From: an uncultured Rhodanobacteraceae bacterium
Lineage (GTDB): Bacteria > Pseudomonadota > Gammaproteobacteria > Xanthomonadales > SZUA-5
Direction: 5' to 3'
Assembly (NCBI GenBank): GCA_937928755.1
Contig: CALEZI010000203.1
Span: 1 to 17,781 of the forward strand
DNA length: 17,781 nt
Positions 8,395 to 15,275 of the stretch are shown here, one piece after another. Every line of letters starts with the position of its first letter. Within the stretch, counting starts at the first letter, position 1. The notes beneath the pieces are model-generated. The model did not search any database. It was not told where the DNA came from and saw only the letters and a program-made list of their open reading frames with translations. Made by a program: the position numbers and the translations under genes.

Positions 8395-8670
8395 ATGCGC
8401 ATCTTCATGCAATCCATGCCCGGTTCGCCGGAGCCGCAACGTTACTTCCAGCTGATCCTGCAACAAGACTTGCTGGGAGGGTGGTCGTTGATCCGCGAAA
8501 CCGGACAGCAGGGAACCCGTGGCACCTTGCGGCGCGAGCAGTTCCTCGATCTCGAATCGGCGCAGGCTGCACTGGTGAAAGCGCGCGACCAGCAGTTGAA
8601 GAAGGGCTTCCGAGTGATGTTCAGCCAGGGCGCAGAAGAACCTGGCAGCGGGCGCGTCCTGCATGAGTAA
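8395..8670 (+). CDS. WGR domain-containing small protein
   Basis: A 91-residue protein starting MRIFMQSMPG, with the pattern RYFQLILQQDLLGGWSLIRETGQQGTRG, then FLDLESAQAALVKARDQQLKKGFRVMF. This corresponds to a stand-alone WGR domain (about 14-80), named for its Trp-Gly-Arg motif, which here reads WSLIRETGQQG. WGR domains occur in PARPs, where they contact DNA ends, and as short bacterial proteins whose role is not established. No signal peptide is seen, so it is likely cytoplasmic. The gene overlaps the SPOR gene by 8 bp (8663-8670), indicating one transcript. The ATG lacks a Shine-Dalgarno and sits just after a -10-like box, suggesting a leaderless message. Confidence 0.8.
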   Translation: MRIFMQSMPGSPEPQRYFQLILQQDLLGGWSLIRETGQQGTRGTLRREQFLDLESAQAALVKARDQQLKKGFRVMFSQGAEEPGSGRVLHE

Positions 8671-9562
8671 CCTGTTGCCACTTCTGCTCGCCCTTGCGTT
8701 CGCTCAGGCGCCGGACCAACGCAGCGTCTGCGTGCCGAATGCCGATGGCAGTGGCTGGGATTGCGGCAAGGGTGCGCAGGCGCCGACGGCGCGCCGGTTG
8801 CCGCCATCACCCAGTCGCCCGGCGACACCGGCACCGCCGCCATTCCTGATGGATCCCTCGCAGATGCCGTCGCTGATGCGCGAACCGGCGGACAGCGGGC
8901 CGCCAGCGTCAGCGCCGGTTCCCGCCGAGCCACCCGTCACGTCGCGGCCGGCACCGGAACCGTCGCCAGTTGCAGCACCGATACCGACTCCAGAACCCCA
9001 AGCCTTGCCAGTTCCCGACCCGGTGCCGGTAACCGAACCTGCTCCGGCTCCCGACCCGGTGCCGGTACCCGAACCTGCTCCGGCTCCCGAACCGATGCCG
9101 GAGCCTGTACCTGTGCCGGCAACGGCACCGGCAGTGCCAGAACCCGCACCGACGCCGGTTGCCGAACCCGCGCCGGTTTCCCAGCCTGCGGCGGCCCCGG
9201 CCCCGGCCCCGACTGCCGATCTGCGCGATCCCGCACAACCGATTGCCCGCATCATCTCCAGCGTCGCCCGTGATGCCGCCGATCTGCTGGCCCTGCCGGG
9301 CGACAGCTACACGGTGCAACTGGCCGCCACGCGCGGCATCCAGGGTTTCACCGCGCTGCGCCAGACGCTCGGCATCGCCGTCGAGGACACTTTCGTCATC
9401 CGCGTGCGCCGCGGCAACGAGGACTGGTGGCTGATGCTGTGGCGCGACTTCCCCGACCTCGCCAGTGCGCGCAGCGCCGCCGCAACGCTGTCCGCGCACG
9501 GCAGCTTCTGGCCGCGGCGCCTGGCGCCGCTGCAGGGCGAAGTCCGCGCCACGCCGAACTGA
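8663..9562 (+). CDS. SPOR domain protein with long Pro/Ala-rich linker
   Basis: A 299-residue predicted exported protein. A short hydrophobic N-terminus (about 1-15, LLPLLLALAFAQA) serves as a signal peptide or uncleaved anchor. A 150-residue Pro/Ala/Val/Glu linker follows (about 45-190, many PEPAPxP units). A C-terminal SPOR domain covers ~213-290 (YTVQLAATRGIQGFTALRQ ... WWLMLWRDFPDLASARSAAATL). SPOR domains bind glycan strands lacking stem peptides, usually at division septa (FtsN, DamX, DedD, RlpA). The rest here does not match those proteins, so it is an unassigned SPOR protein. Its start overlaps the WGR stop by 8 bp. The linker contains a tandem DNA repeat (9014-9085). The stop lies 10 bp before the copy B repeat. 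Confidence 0.85.
   Translation: MSNLLPLLLALAFAQAPDQRSVCVPNADGSGWDCGKGAQAPTARRLPPSPSRPATPAPPPFLMDPSQMPSLMREPADSGPPASAPVPAEPPVTSRPAPEPSPVAAPIPTPEPQALPVPDPVPVTEPAPAPDPVPVPEPAPAPEPMPEPVPVPATAPAVPEPAPTPVAEPAPVSQPAAAPAPAPTADLRDPAQPIARIISSVARDAADLLALPGDSYTVQLAATRGIQGFTALRQTLGIAVEDTFVIRVRRGNEDWWLMLWRDFPDLASARSAAATLSAHGSFWPRRLAPLQGEVRATPN
9014..9085 (+). repeat. Tandem 36-bp repeat in the SPOR linker
   Basis: Two consecutive 36-bp units (9014-9049 and 9050-9085) differ at one base and encode PDPVPVTEPAPA / PDPVPVPEPAPA. Flanking sequence carries more degenerate versions of the same pattern. The period is a multiple of 3, so copy-number change would lengthen or shorten the linker without breaking the frame. 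Confidence 0.85.
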
Positions 9563-9572
9563 TGGCCATGAC

Positions 9573-9814
9573 CTCTCACAGAACATCCCCTAAACGTTTG
9601 ATTGTAGAGCATTTATTTGTAGGTCACGTTGCCTGCGCAGCAGGCTACGTGACAATGGGCAGCGTCACGTAGCCTGCTGTGCAGGCAACGTGACCTACTT
9701 CCGTGTGTTCTTTGCGCAAATAAGCGCACCGACAGGGGCCACCGGGACTTACCAAACATAACGCAAGTATCTGAAAGAAAAGCTTTTCCGCAAAGGACGC
9801 AAAGAACGCCAAGA
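9573..9814 (+). repeat. Interspersed repeat, copy B
   Basis: The near-identical inverted partner of 1-244. It begins 10 bp after the SPOR stop codon with the same ctctcacag edge and carries the same AT-rich block, hairpin, spacer and cgcaaag tail, with small indels near 9750 and 9787. Relative to the gene it follows, it has the same orientation as copy A relative to the receptor gene. Together the copies form inverted repeats around the whole 254-9562 block. Confidence 0.88.
9619..9698. repeat. REP-type head-to-head hairpin (copy B)
   Basis: Arms 9619-9653 and 9664-9698 pair around a 10-base loop, with GTAG heads at both outer ends, as in copy A. The base that mismatches in the stem differs from copy A: here it is the ctgtgc of the right arm. 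One substitution in each copy, in different arms, suggests drift from a formerly perfect stem. Confidence 0.8.
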
Positions 9815-9866
9815 ACGCAGAACATCAACACCTTGGCTCTCTTTGCGTCCTTTGCGTCCTTTGCGG
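9789..9866. repeat. Palindromic element of 9-bp (cgcaaagga) units
   Basis: Degenerate cgcaaagga-type units at 9789-9814 face ctttgcgtc units at 9841-9866 across a ~26-base spacer. The 27 bases at 9841-9867 are identical, in direct orientation, to window bases 1-27. This is an inverted repeat built of short tandem units, similar in design to the 8-bp-unit element in the receptor gene. It overlaps the tail of copy B. Confidence 0.7.
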
Positions 9867-9947
9867 ACAAAAGACAATCGACAGGTCTGCCGCCCAGTTT
9901 GCTGCGCGAACATGAGTAGCGGCAGCGACGCTATCCAAATCACTTCA

Positions 9948-9952
9948 TGGAG
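9948..9952 (+). promoter_or_regulatory. Ribosome binding site deciding the hemE start
   Basis: TGGAG lies 6 nt upstream of ATG 9959. The earlier in-frame ATG at 9947 overlaps this site and has no purine-rich site before it, so 9959 is the preferred start. Confidence 0.6.
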
Positions 9953-9958
9953 TTGCAC

Positions 9959-11032
9959 ATGAGTCCCATCGACAGTGGACGTCACAACCGCTTCCTGCGC
10001 GCGCTGCGGCGCCAACCCGTCGACACCACGCCGATCTGGGTGATGCGTCAGGCCGGACGTTACTTGCCCGAGTATCGCGCCACGCGCCAGCGCGCGGGCA
10101 GTTTCATGAACCTGTGCCGCTCGCCGGAAATGGCCTGCGAAGTGACCATGCAGCCGATCGATCGTTTTGAACTGGATGCCGCGATCCTGTTCTCGGACAT
10201 CCTGACCATCCCGGATGCGATGGGACTCGGCCTGAGCTTCGCCGAGGGCGAAGGTCCGCGCTTCGCCCATCCGCTGCGTACGCTGGACGCCATCGCGCGT
10301 CTCGGCGTGCCCGATCCCGAAGTCGAACTGCGCTACGTGCCCGACGCGGTGCGTCTGATTCGCAAGACGCTGGACGGACGCGTCCCGCTGATCGGTTTCG
10401 CGGGCAGCCCGTGGACGCTCGCCTGTTACATGGTCGAGGGCGGCCCGACCGAAAAGTTCGCTCACATCAAGAAACTGATGTGGGACCACCCGCACGCGTT
10501 GCACCAGTTGCTTGACGTGCTGACGCGCTCGGTGCAGGTCTACCTGGAGGCGCAGATCGCCGCCGGGGCCCAGGCGGTCATGATCTTCGACTCCTGGGGC
10601 GGCGTGCTGGCACCGGGCGATTACCGCGAGTTCTCGCTGGCCAATCTGACCCGCCTGGCGCAGGGCATCGATCGCGGCCCGGACCGGGTGCCGATCATCG
10701 TGTTCAGCCGCGGCGCCAACGGACATCTGGAAGCGCTCTCGCAGACCGGCGCCGACGCCCTCGGTATCGATTGGACCGTGGCCTTGAGCGAAGCGCGCCA
10801 GCGCACCGGGGGCCGCGTCGCGCTGCAAGGCAATCTGGACCCCGCGGCAATGTACGCGGCGCCGGAAAGCCTGCGCCAGCAGGTCGATCTGCTGCTGCGC
10901 GATTACGGCAGCGGCCCTGGCCACATCTTCAACCTCGGCCATGGCATCACGCCAGACGTCAATCCCGAGCAGATGAGCGTGCTGGTGAATGCCGTGCACG
11001 ACTTCGGGCGCCAGCGCGAGCTGCTGGTTTGA
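9959..11032 (+). CDS. hemE: Uroporphyrinogen decarboxylase
   Basis: Cytoplasmic haem-pathway enzyme removing four acetate carboxyls from uroporphyrinogen III to give coproporphyrinogen III. The 357-residue length is normal for the family. The diagnostic MRQAGRYLPEYR motif carries the substrate-binding arginines (Arg30 and Arg34 from the chosen start). The catalytic Asp is Asp80 (ILFSDIL), and the active-site Tyr157 (CYMVEGG), Ser212 (FDSWGG) and C-terminal His328 (NLGHGI) are present. QGNLDP is also conserved. The gene looks intact. It stands alone, preceded by repeats and followed by a convergent protease gene, with no other haem gene in the window. The start at 9959 is preferred over 9947 (361 aa) because of a TGGAG site. 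Confidence 0.98.
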   Translation: MSPIDSGRHNRFLRALRRQPVDTTPIWVMRQAGRYLPEYRATRQRAGSFMNLCRSPEMACEVTMQPIDRFELDAAILFSDILTIPDAMGLGLSFAEGEGPRFAHPLRTLDAIARLGVPDPEVELRYVPDAVRLIRKTLDGRVPLIGFAGSPWTLACYMVEGGPTEKFAHIKKLMWDHPHALHQLLDVLTRSVQVYLEAQIAAGAQAVMIFDSWGGVLAPGDYREFSLANLTRLAQGIDRGPDRVPIIVFSRGANGHLEALSQTGADALGIDWTVALSEARQRTGGRVALQGNLDPAAMYAAPESLRQQVDLLLRDYGSGPGHIFNLGHGITPDVNPEQMSVLVNAVHDFGRQRELLV

Positions 11033-11096
11033 TGAGGGGGCCGCGCATGGGAGCATGGAGGGCCGGAAAGGTTCGCGGACCTGCCGCCTTGGCAAG

Positions 11097-11112
11097 TCCA
11101 GACTTGTCTGGA
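11097..11112. other. Small perfect hairpin after hemE
   Basis: A 7-bp stem (tccagac / gtctgga) around TT, 65 bp after the hemE stop. No T-run follows. It may assist 3'-end formation of the hemE transcript; otherwise its role is unknown. Confidence 0.35.
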
Positions 11113-11185
11113 TCCACAGAATCCATATCTCGGCCGGCTCGTTGCGCGCTCCATTGAGCTGGGTTGAAAAACCAGCATCCCACAA

Positions 11186-11215
11186 ACGACGAAGGCGCCC
11201 GAGGGCGCCTGTCGT
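11186..11215. terminator. Possible bidirectional terminator between hemE and the protease
   Basis: An 8-bp GC-rich stem (11193-11200 with 11203-11210, aggcgccc / gggcgcct) is extended by acgac / gtcgt after a 2-base bulge. It sits between convergent genes, 20 bp from the protease stop. The position fits termination in both directions, but no strong U-tract is visible on either strand. Confidence 0.5.
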
Positions 11216-11235
11216 GATGATCATGCAACGGGAAG

Positions 11236-14200
11236 TTACGGCAAAGGTACGGCTTCGAAGCCGTTGGCGAACAGGTCGTCTCCGATCACCGTGAACGTCA
11301 CCGGCACCACCGTCAGTGGTTCATCCGGATCATTCGGCGACGCGATGCACAAGGCAGCCGTGTAATCCCCCGGCGTCAGCCCAGCCGCATCCAGGGTCAC
11401 CGTGGTGGTATCGCTGTCGTTGTTGCCCAGGCTGCCGCTGCTCGGGTTGATGCTGAGCCACGGCGCGCCGCAGGTTACCGTGCCGTTAACGAACAGGGTA
11501 AAGCCCGACGCCGGCCCAGGTCCCGGCGCGCCGGCCAACGTGGGCACTGCCCAGGTAGCCCCGACGGTATTCGGATTGATGGTCAACGGCGCGCTGCCAG
11601 CGGTCGGCGCGCCAACGCCATTGATGCGCCAGGCCCAGATTGGATTGCCGGCGGTATTGCTGCCGTTACCGGCCATCTTCGGATAGACGATCACCCAGTA
11701 CTTGCCGGCGGGCAGACTGGGCGGGGTGGCGCCAGCCGCCACCAGGTCGATGGCAATGTTGTTGTTGGCCACGTTCACGCCTGGACCGGTCGGGCTGCTG
11801 GTGAAGACGAACAACGGCGCTGCCCCGGTTGCCCCCGTCTGGGTGCCGTCCGGTGCAGGGTACCCGGCGGGTACGCCCGCAGCGTCGGCATAGATGGCGA
11901 AATTGACCGCTGTGGCGGTGGCAATCTGGCTCAGCAGGGTACCGGCCGGCAGGGTGAACCCGTCGGCGCGCAGACTGGTCACCGTGCCTGCTGCAGGCAA
12001 GGTGAAGTCATCTGCAACGTAGCGCGTAGTGGTCACCGACGTCGTGTAGGCAGCAGACTGGAAGCCATTGCCCAAGGCCAGCGGCTGACTCAACAGGTTC
12101 GCCGGCTGCGAACCGGTCGGGGCCGACCAGGTCAGCGTCGGGTTACCGAGGTTGCTGACGGTCAACGTCGCCGTGGTGCTCGATCCCTGGGCGGCAGACG
12201 CACTCAAGCTGGTCGCCGAAAGCGCGATATCCGGCGGCGCAGCGCGCACCGCGATCGACATGCGACTGACTGGAATCGCCGGATTCGATGGCGTCAGCTC
12301 CAGCGTGCCGAAAGCCCAGCTGTTCGGCGGCAACAGCGCGGAGTCGACCGACAGAGTGAAATCGGTGGTCGCTGCCGAGGACGCAGCAAACGTTGGCGGG
12401 TCGATGCTGCCAGCGCCTGCGGGCAAACCCGTGAGAGTGGCGCTCCAGGTCACGACGTCCACGCTGGTCCCTCTCACGCTGCGGATGAATGTGCAGGTGG
12501 TGACACAAGCTGGTTCCTGGAAACTCGGAAGATTCAAGGATGCCGGATTCCCGCCGGTGGCTGGATTGGCCGCGGTGTAGTTGGCCCCGGTCTCATCCAT
12601 GATCAAACCCGCCTTGGCAGCTCGGGTGAGGTCTACACGCCCGGCGCCGTAGTCGAAGGGATCGGCCGGGGTGACGCCATCCTGCTTGCGCATCGGCGTC
12701 TTCGCGGTGGTCACCAGCGCGGTCTTGATCTGCGTTGGCGTCCACGTCGGGTTCAGCGCCCGCAACAGCGCCGCAGAACCCGCAGTGTGGGGCGCCGCCA
12801 TCGAAGTGCCGCTGATGACGTTCGCCACGTTGTTCAAGGCCGTGTTGACGGCACCGCCGAAAGGCCTGGGCACGACCGCGACCCAACGCGAGAATGCCGC
12901 GAGGATTTCCGTGCCGGGTGCCGAGACATCCGGCTTCAGCAGCGCAAAGATGCTCGGCCCGCGCGAACTGGAATTGGACAGATTGTCGGCCACGCCCGTA
13001 CCCGCGCCCAGCGGCACGGCGATCGTGGCTGTGGCGTTGTCCGGGTCGGTGGCGATATGCGCCGCCACGTTGTTCCAGGCCGACAGCAACATCGAATAGC
13101 TGGTGCCGCTGGCACCGAGGCTAAGCGGTGGGCCATCGACGAACAACACACCGGCTGCGCCGGCGTTCAGCGCAGCGGTGCGCCGTGCACCACTGGCGCA
13201 CTGGCTGGTGACGGCATCCAGTCTCAGCACGGCAAGACCCTGGACACCGCCGGGATTCGCCGGCCGCCGGAAAACATCTGGCGGATACGGCGAACAACCG
13301 TCAGTGGCGCCATTGGCGAAATTCGGGCTGACGATGATCGGTGCGATCAGCGTGGAGGTGGCGATCGGGGTGGCGCCAGGTCGCACGGTCAGGTTCTGCG
13401 TATTGGCGGGTGGCGTCCCCGGACCATTCAGTGTGAAGTTGAAACCGAACACCCGATCGTGGGTGGAATTGGCGACAGTCGTCACCCACGGCTCCACGTG
13501 CCCTACAGTTCCAGCCGCTGGCCCACTGTTACCCGCTGAGGCGGAAACGAACACACCGGCGTTGGTGATCGCCAGAAACGCCTGCGAGTTGGCTTCGTTC
13601 CACGGCAGCGCCCCACCGGAAATGGAGTAGTTGACGACATCGACGATGCCATCTGCCAGCACCTGATTGATCGCGGCCAGCGTCGCCGTGTTGAAACACG
13701 AACCCTGACCCGACGCCACCACGGTATGGCATACGTCGTAGTGGATGATGTTGGCCCGCGGCGCCACGCCGGCGACGTCGCGCAGCAATCCATTGAACGT
13801 CACCTGGCGGGCATTGCCCGCTGCCGTGCTTGAGGTGTGCGAGCCGTGGCCATTCTCGTCTTCGAAGCCCGGCGCTTCGAAGTTGGTGGTGCTGGAGGCA
13901 TTCGCGGCATCGGCAAAATCCCAGCCACCGATCAGCTTGTTGTTGCAGACATCGCGCGTCGGCACGTGGTTCGGATTGGCTGGATTGCACCAGCCGATGA
14001 AGTTGCCGCTGCCCAACGGGTTGACGTGGGTGTAGCCGCCGGCGTCGGTCTCGGCAAAGGCCTCGCTGGCGATGTTCAGTCCGCTGTCGATGATGCCGAC
14101 CACCACGCCTTCGCCGCGCGTGGGGACATTGTCGGGCACATTGCTGCCATCCCACACCGTCGGCGCGCCGATCAGTGCAGGCCCGGCGTCGGTATCCAGC

Positions 14201-14676
14201 GGCAGCTCGACCTCGGGCTCGACCAGCGACACATCGGGGCGACTGCGCAGCAAACTGGCTTCGTCGTCACTCAGCTCGATCACCATGCCGTTGAAGGCAT
14301 GCTGGAACTGGAAATCCGGATGGAACGGAGCGATCGTGCGACCCAACTGCGCCGAGACGTTGCTCAGGAAGCTGCTTTGCTGCGCCCGAAGATCGGCGAC
14401 ATAAGCGAGCGCCTCCGGCGAACGCACCAGCAAGCGTCGATCCGAAGCCCGACGCGCCTGTGGCAGCTCAGCCATGCCCAGGGATGGCGCGCTCAGTCCG
14501 ACGATGTAACGCGAGCGCAACGCGGATTTACCGCCGACGGGCGACGGCTGAACGGCGCCTTTGTCGCTCATGACGGGCTCGCCCGAAACCGGGGCAACAG
14601 CGCCGGCTCCCCCCATGACCACTGTTGCGATGACAGCCGCAAGAGCTGAGCGCCGAGTGAAAGATCCGCTACGCAT
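11236..14676 (-). CDS. Secreted S8 subtilisin-like serine protease
   Basis: An exported endopeptidase of 1146 residues from the chosen start (ATG 14676, GGAG 6 nt upstream; an upstream in-frame ATG at 14745 would add 23 residues before the signal peptide). The signal peptide (about 1-33) has RR followed by a hydrophobic stretch (TRRSALAAVIA), so Sec or possibly Tat. A propeptide-like region lies at ~55-155. The catalytic domain has Asp197 (GIIDSGLN), His277 (NGHGSHT), oxyanion Asn383 (SAGNSGP) and Ser625 (GTSMAAPH). A PA-like insert (~455-550) lies before the serine. Beta-sandwich domains follow, including a BACON-like fold that appears split by a ~215-residue insert. The C-terminus ends DDLFANGFEAVPLP, resembling short tails seen on many exported Lysobacterales proteins. 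Likely role: extracellular or cell-surface protein degradation. Convergent with hemE. Confidence 0.95.
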   Translation of the reverse strand: MRSGSFTRRSALAAVIATVVMGGAGAVAPVSGEPVMSDKGAVQPSPVGGKSALRSRYIVGLSAPSLGMAELPQARRASDRRLLVRSPEALAYVADLRAQQSSFLSNVSAQLGRTIAPFHPDFQFQHAFNGMVIELSDDEASLLRSRPDVSLVEPEVELPLDTDAGPALIGAPTVWDGSNVPDNVPTRGEGVVVGIIDSGLNIASEAFAETDAGGYTHVNPLGSGNFIGWCNPANPNHVPTRDVCNNKLIGGWDFADAANASSTTNFEAPGFEDENGHGSHTSSTAAGNARQVTFNGLLRDVAGVAPRANIIHYDVCHTVVASGQGSCFNTATLAAINQVLADGIVDVVNYSISGGALPWNEANSQAFLAITNAGVFVSASAGNSGPAAGTVGHVEPWVTTVANSTHDRVFGFNFTLNGPGTPPANTQNLTVRPGATPIATSTLIAPIIVSPNFANGATDGCSPYPPDVFRRPANPGGVQGLAVLRLDAVTSQCASGARRTAALNAGAAGVLFVDGPPLSLGASGTSYSMLLSAWNNVAAHIATDPDNATATIAVPLGAGTGVADNLSNSSSRGPSIFALLKPDVSAPGTEILAAFSRWVAVVPRPFGGAVNTALNNVANVISGTSMAAPHTAGSAALLRALNPTWTPTQIKTALVTTAKTPMRKQDGVTPADPFDYGAGRVDLTRAAKAGLIMDETGANYTAANPATGGNPASLNLPSFQEPACVTTCTFIRSVRGTSVDVVTWSATLTGLPAGAGSIDPPTFAASSAATTDFTLSVDSALLPPNSWAFGTLELTPSNPAIPVSRMSIAVRAAPPDIALSATSLSASAAQGSSTTATLTVSNLGNPTLTWSAPTGSQPANLLSQPLALGNGFQSAAYTTSVTTTRYVADDFTLPAAGTVTSLRADGFTLPAGTLLSQIATATAVNFAIYADAAGVPAGYPAPDGTQTGATGAAPLFVFTSSPTGPGVNVANNNIAIDLVAAGATPPSLPAGKYWVIVYPKMAGNGSNTAGNPIWAWRINGVGAPTAGSAPLTINPNTVGATWAVPTLAGAPGPGPASGFTLFVNGTVTCGAPWLSINPSSGSLGNNDSDTTTVTLDAAGLTPGDYTAALCIASPNDPDEPLTVVPVTFTVIGDDLFANGFEAVPLP

Positions 14677-14957
14677 GGTGCACTCCGTGCAGGTTGAGTT
14701 CATCGACGAGAATGAATCCGGCAACACATCCGGGCGCACGCGCACCGCTGCGCGGGCGCCAGAAGTGGTCGCTGGAAGCCGCGTCCGGACGCGATGTTAT
14801 GCACATGAAATGTGCACGCAGCGTCAGCATGCCGTCAGTTCCGGCATCCGGTCCGCCGCGCCGAGCAAAATCGCGACTTGCTGATACCCGTTCGCTGGCC
14901 TGGCCCGTCGTTTGGTTCATGCAGGAACTGGCTCCCGGCGACCAGCGCCAATCTGAC
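14677..14957. promoter_or_regulatory. Intergenic region upstream of the S8 protease, with an operator-like inverted repeat
   Basis: No gene is supported in these 281 bp. They lie between the putative anti-sigma stop and the protease start, and both neighbours are on the minus strand. The clearest structure is TGCACAT-ttc-ATGTGCA (14800-14816), a 7-bp perfect inverted repeat with a 3-base centre, about 125 bp upstream of the protease ATG. The size and symmetry suit a dimeric regulator. No confident -35/-10 pair was identified. Confidence 0.35.
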
Positions 14958-15275
14958 TCATGACGCTTCTTCCATCGCCCAGACGCAGGAGAGCAGACCA
15001 GAACCGAGCATCAATGCGCAGACCAGCATGGAGCTGGCGTGCAGATTTGCGCTCAGCCATTCGCGTGCGGCTTGTTGCCATAACGGTGATGGCGACAGGG
15101 CCAGCCACGCCAGCAGTACGCCAAGCAGGACGGCAACCGGCAACAACCACTCGGGCCCGTGCGAGCGCGCCGGCAGTGCGCGCATCACCTGCGAGGAAAA
15201 TCCGTCATCGGGCACCGCCGCGTTGAAGCTGCGGCGCAGCAGATCGTCGAGTTGCTCGTCGGAGAGTTGGGTCAT
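14958..15275 (-). CDS. Small two-TM membrane protein, putative anti-sigma factor
   Basis: A 105-residue protein. The soluble N-terminus (1-40, MTQLSDEQLDDLLRRSF...DDGFSSQVMRALP) is followed by two membrane segments (about 43-64 and 80-100) joined by a short loop with WLSANLHASS. The N-terminal FSxxVMxALP pattern resembles DUF5056-type proteins encoded beside sigma factors in Lysobacterales. There is no zinc-binding HxxxCxxC anti-sigma motif. The start overlaps the sigma stop as ATGA, the usual layout for an ECF sigma and its membrane anti-sigma. Function is inferred from context. Confidence 0.65.
   Translation of the reverse strand: MTQLSDEQLDDLLRRSFNAAVPDDGFSSQVMRALPARSHGPEWLLPVAVLLGVLLAWLALSPSPLWQQAAREWLSANLHASSMLVCALMLGSGLLSCVWAMEEAS

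Noticed and set aside
8704..9255. Gly/Ala-rich minus-strand frame opposite the SPOR linker
   Set aside because: It is the mirror of the Pro-rich linker repeats; low-complexity antisense of a supported gene.
1..9867. Identical 27-bp direct repeats at 1-27 and 9841-9867 as att sites or target duplications of an integrated element
   Set aside because: They are arms of the 9-bp-unit palindromic repeats, and there is no integrase, transposase or tRNA nearby; shared repeat identity explains them.
9613..9870. 85-residue open frame on the minus strand across repeat copy B
   Set aside because: It consists of translated REP and 9-bp repeat sequence (giving VLCVLCG-like text). Such frames are commonly mis-annotated as hypothetical proteins; there is no ribosome site or domain.
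9947..9958. Upstream start for hemE
   Set aside because: No ribosome site precedes it, whereas the ATG at 9959 has TGGAG at proper spacing and gives the usual family N-terminus.
9749..11224. 491-residue minus-strand frame covering hemE
   Set aside because: hemE on the other strand has all catalytic motifs; this frame is its shadow extended into repeat DNA.
14677..14745. Upstream ATG (14745) as the protease start
   Set aside because: It would put 23 non-hydrophobic residues before a good signal peptide; ATG 14676 has GGAG 6 nt upstream.
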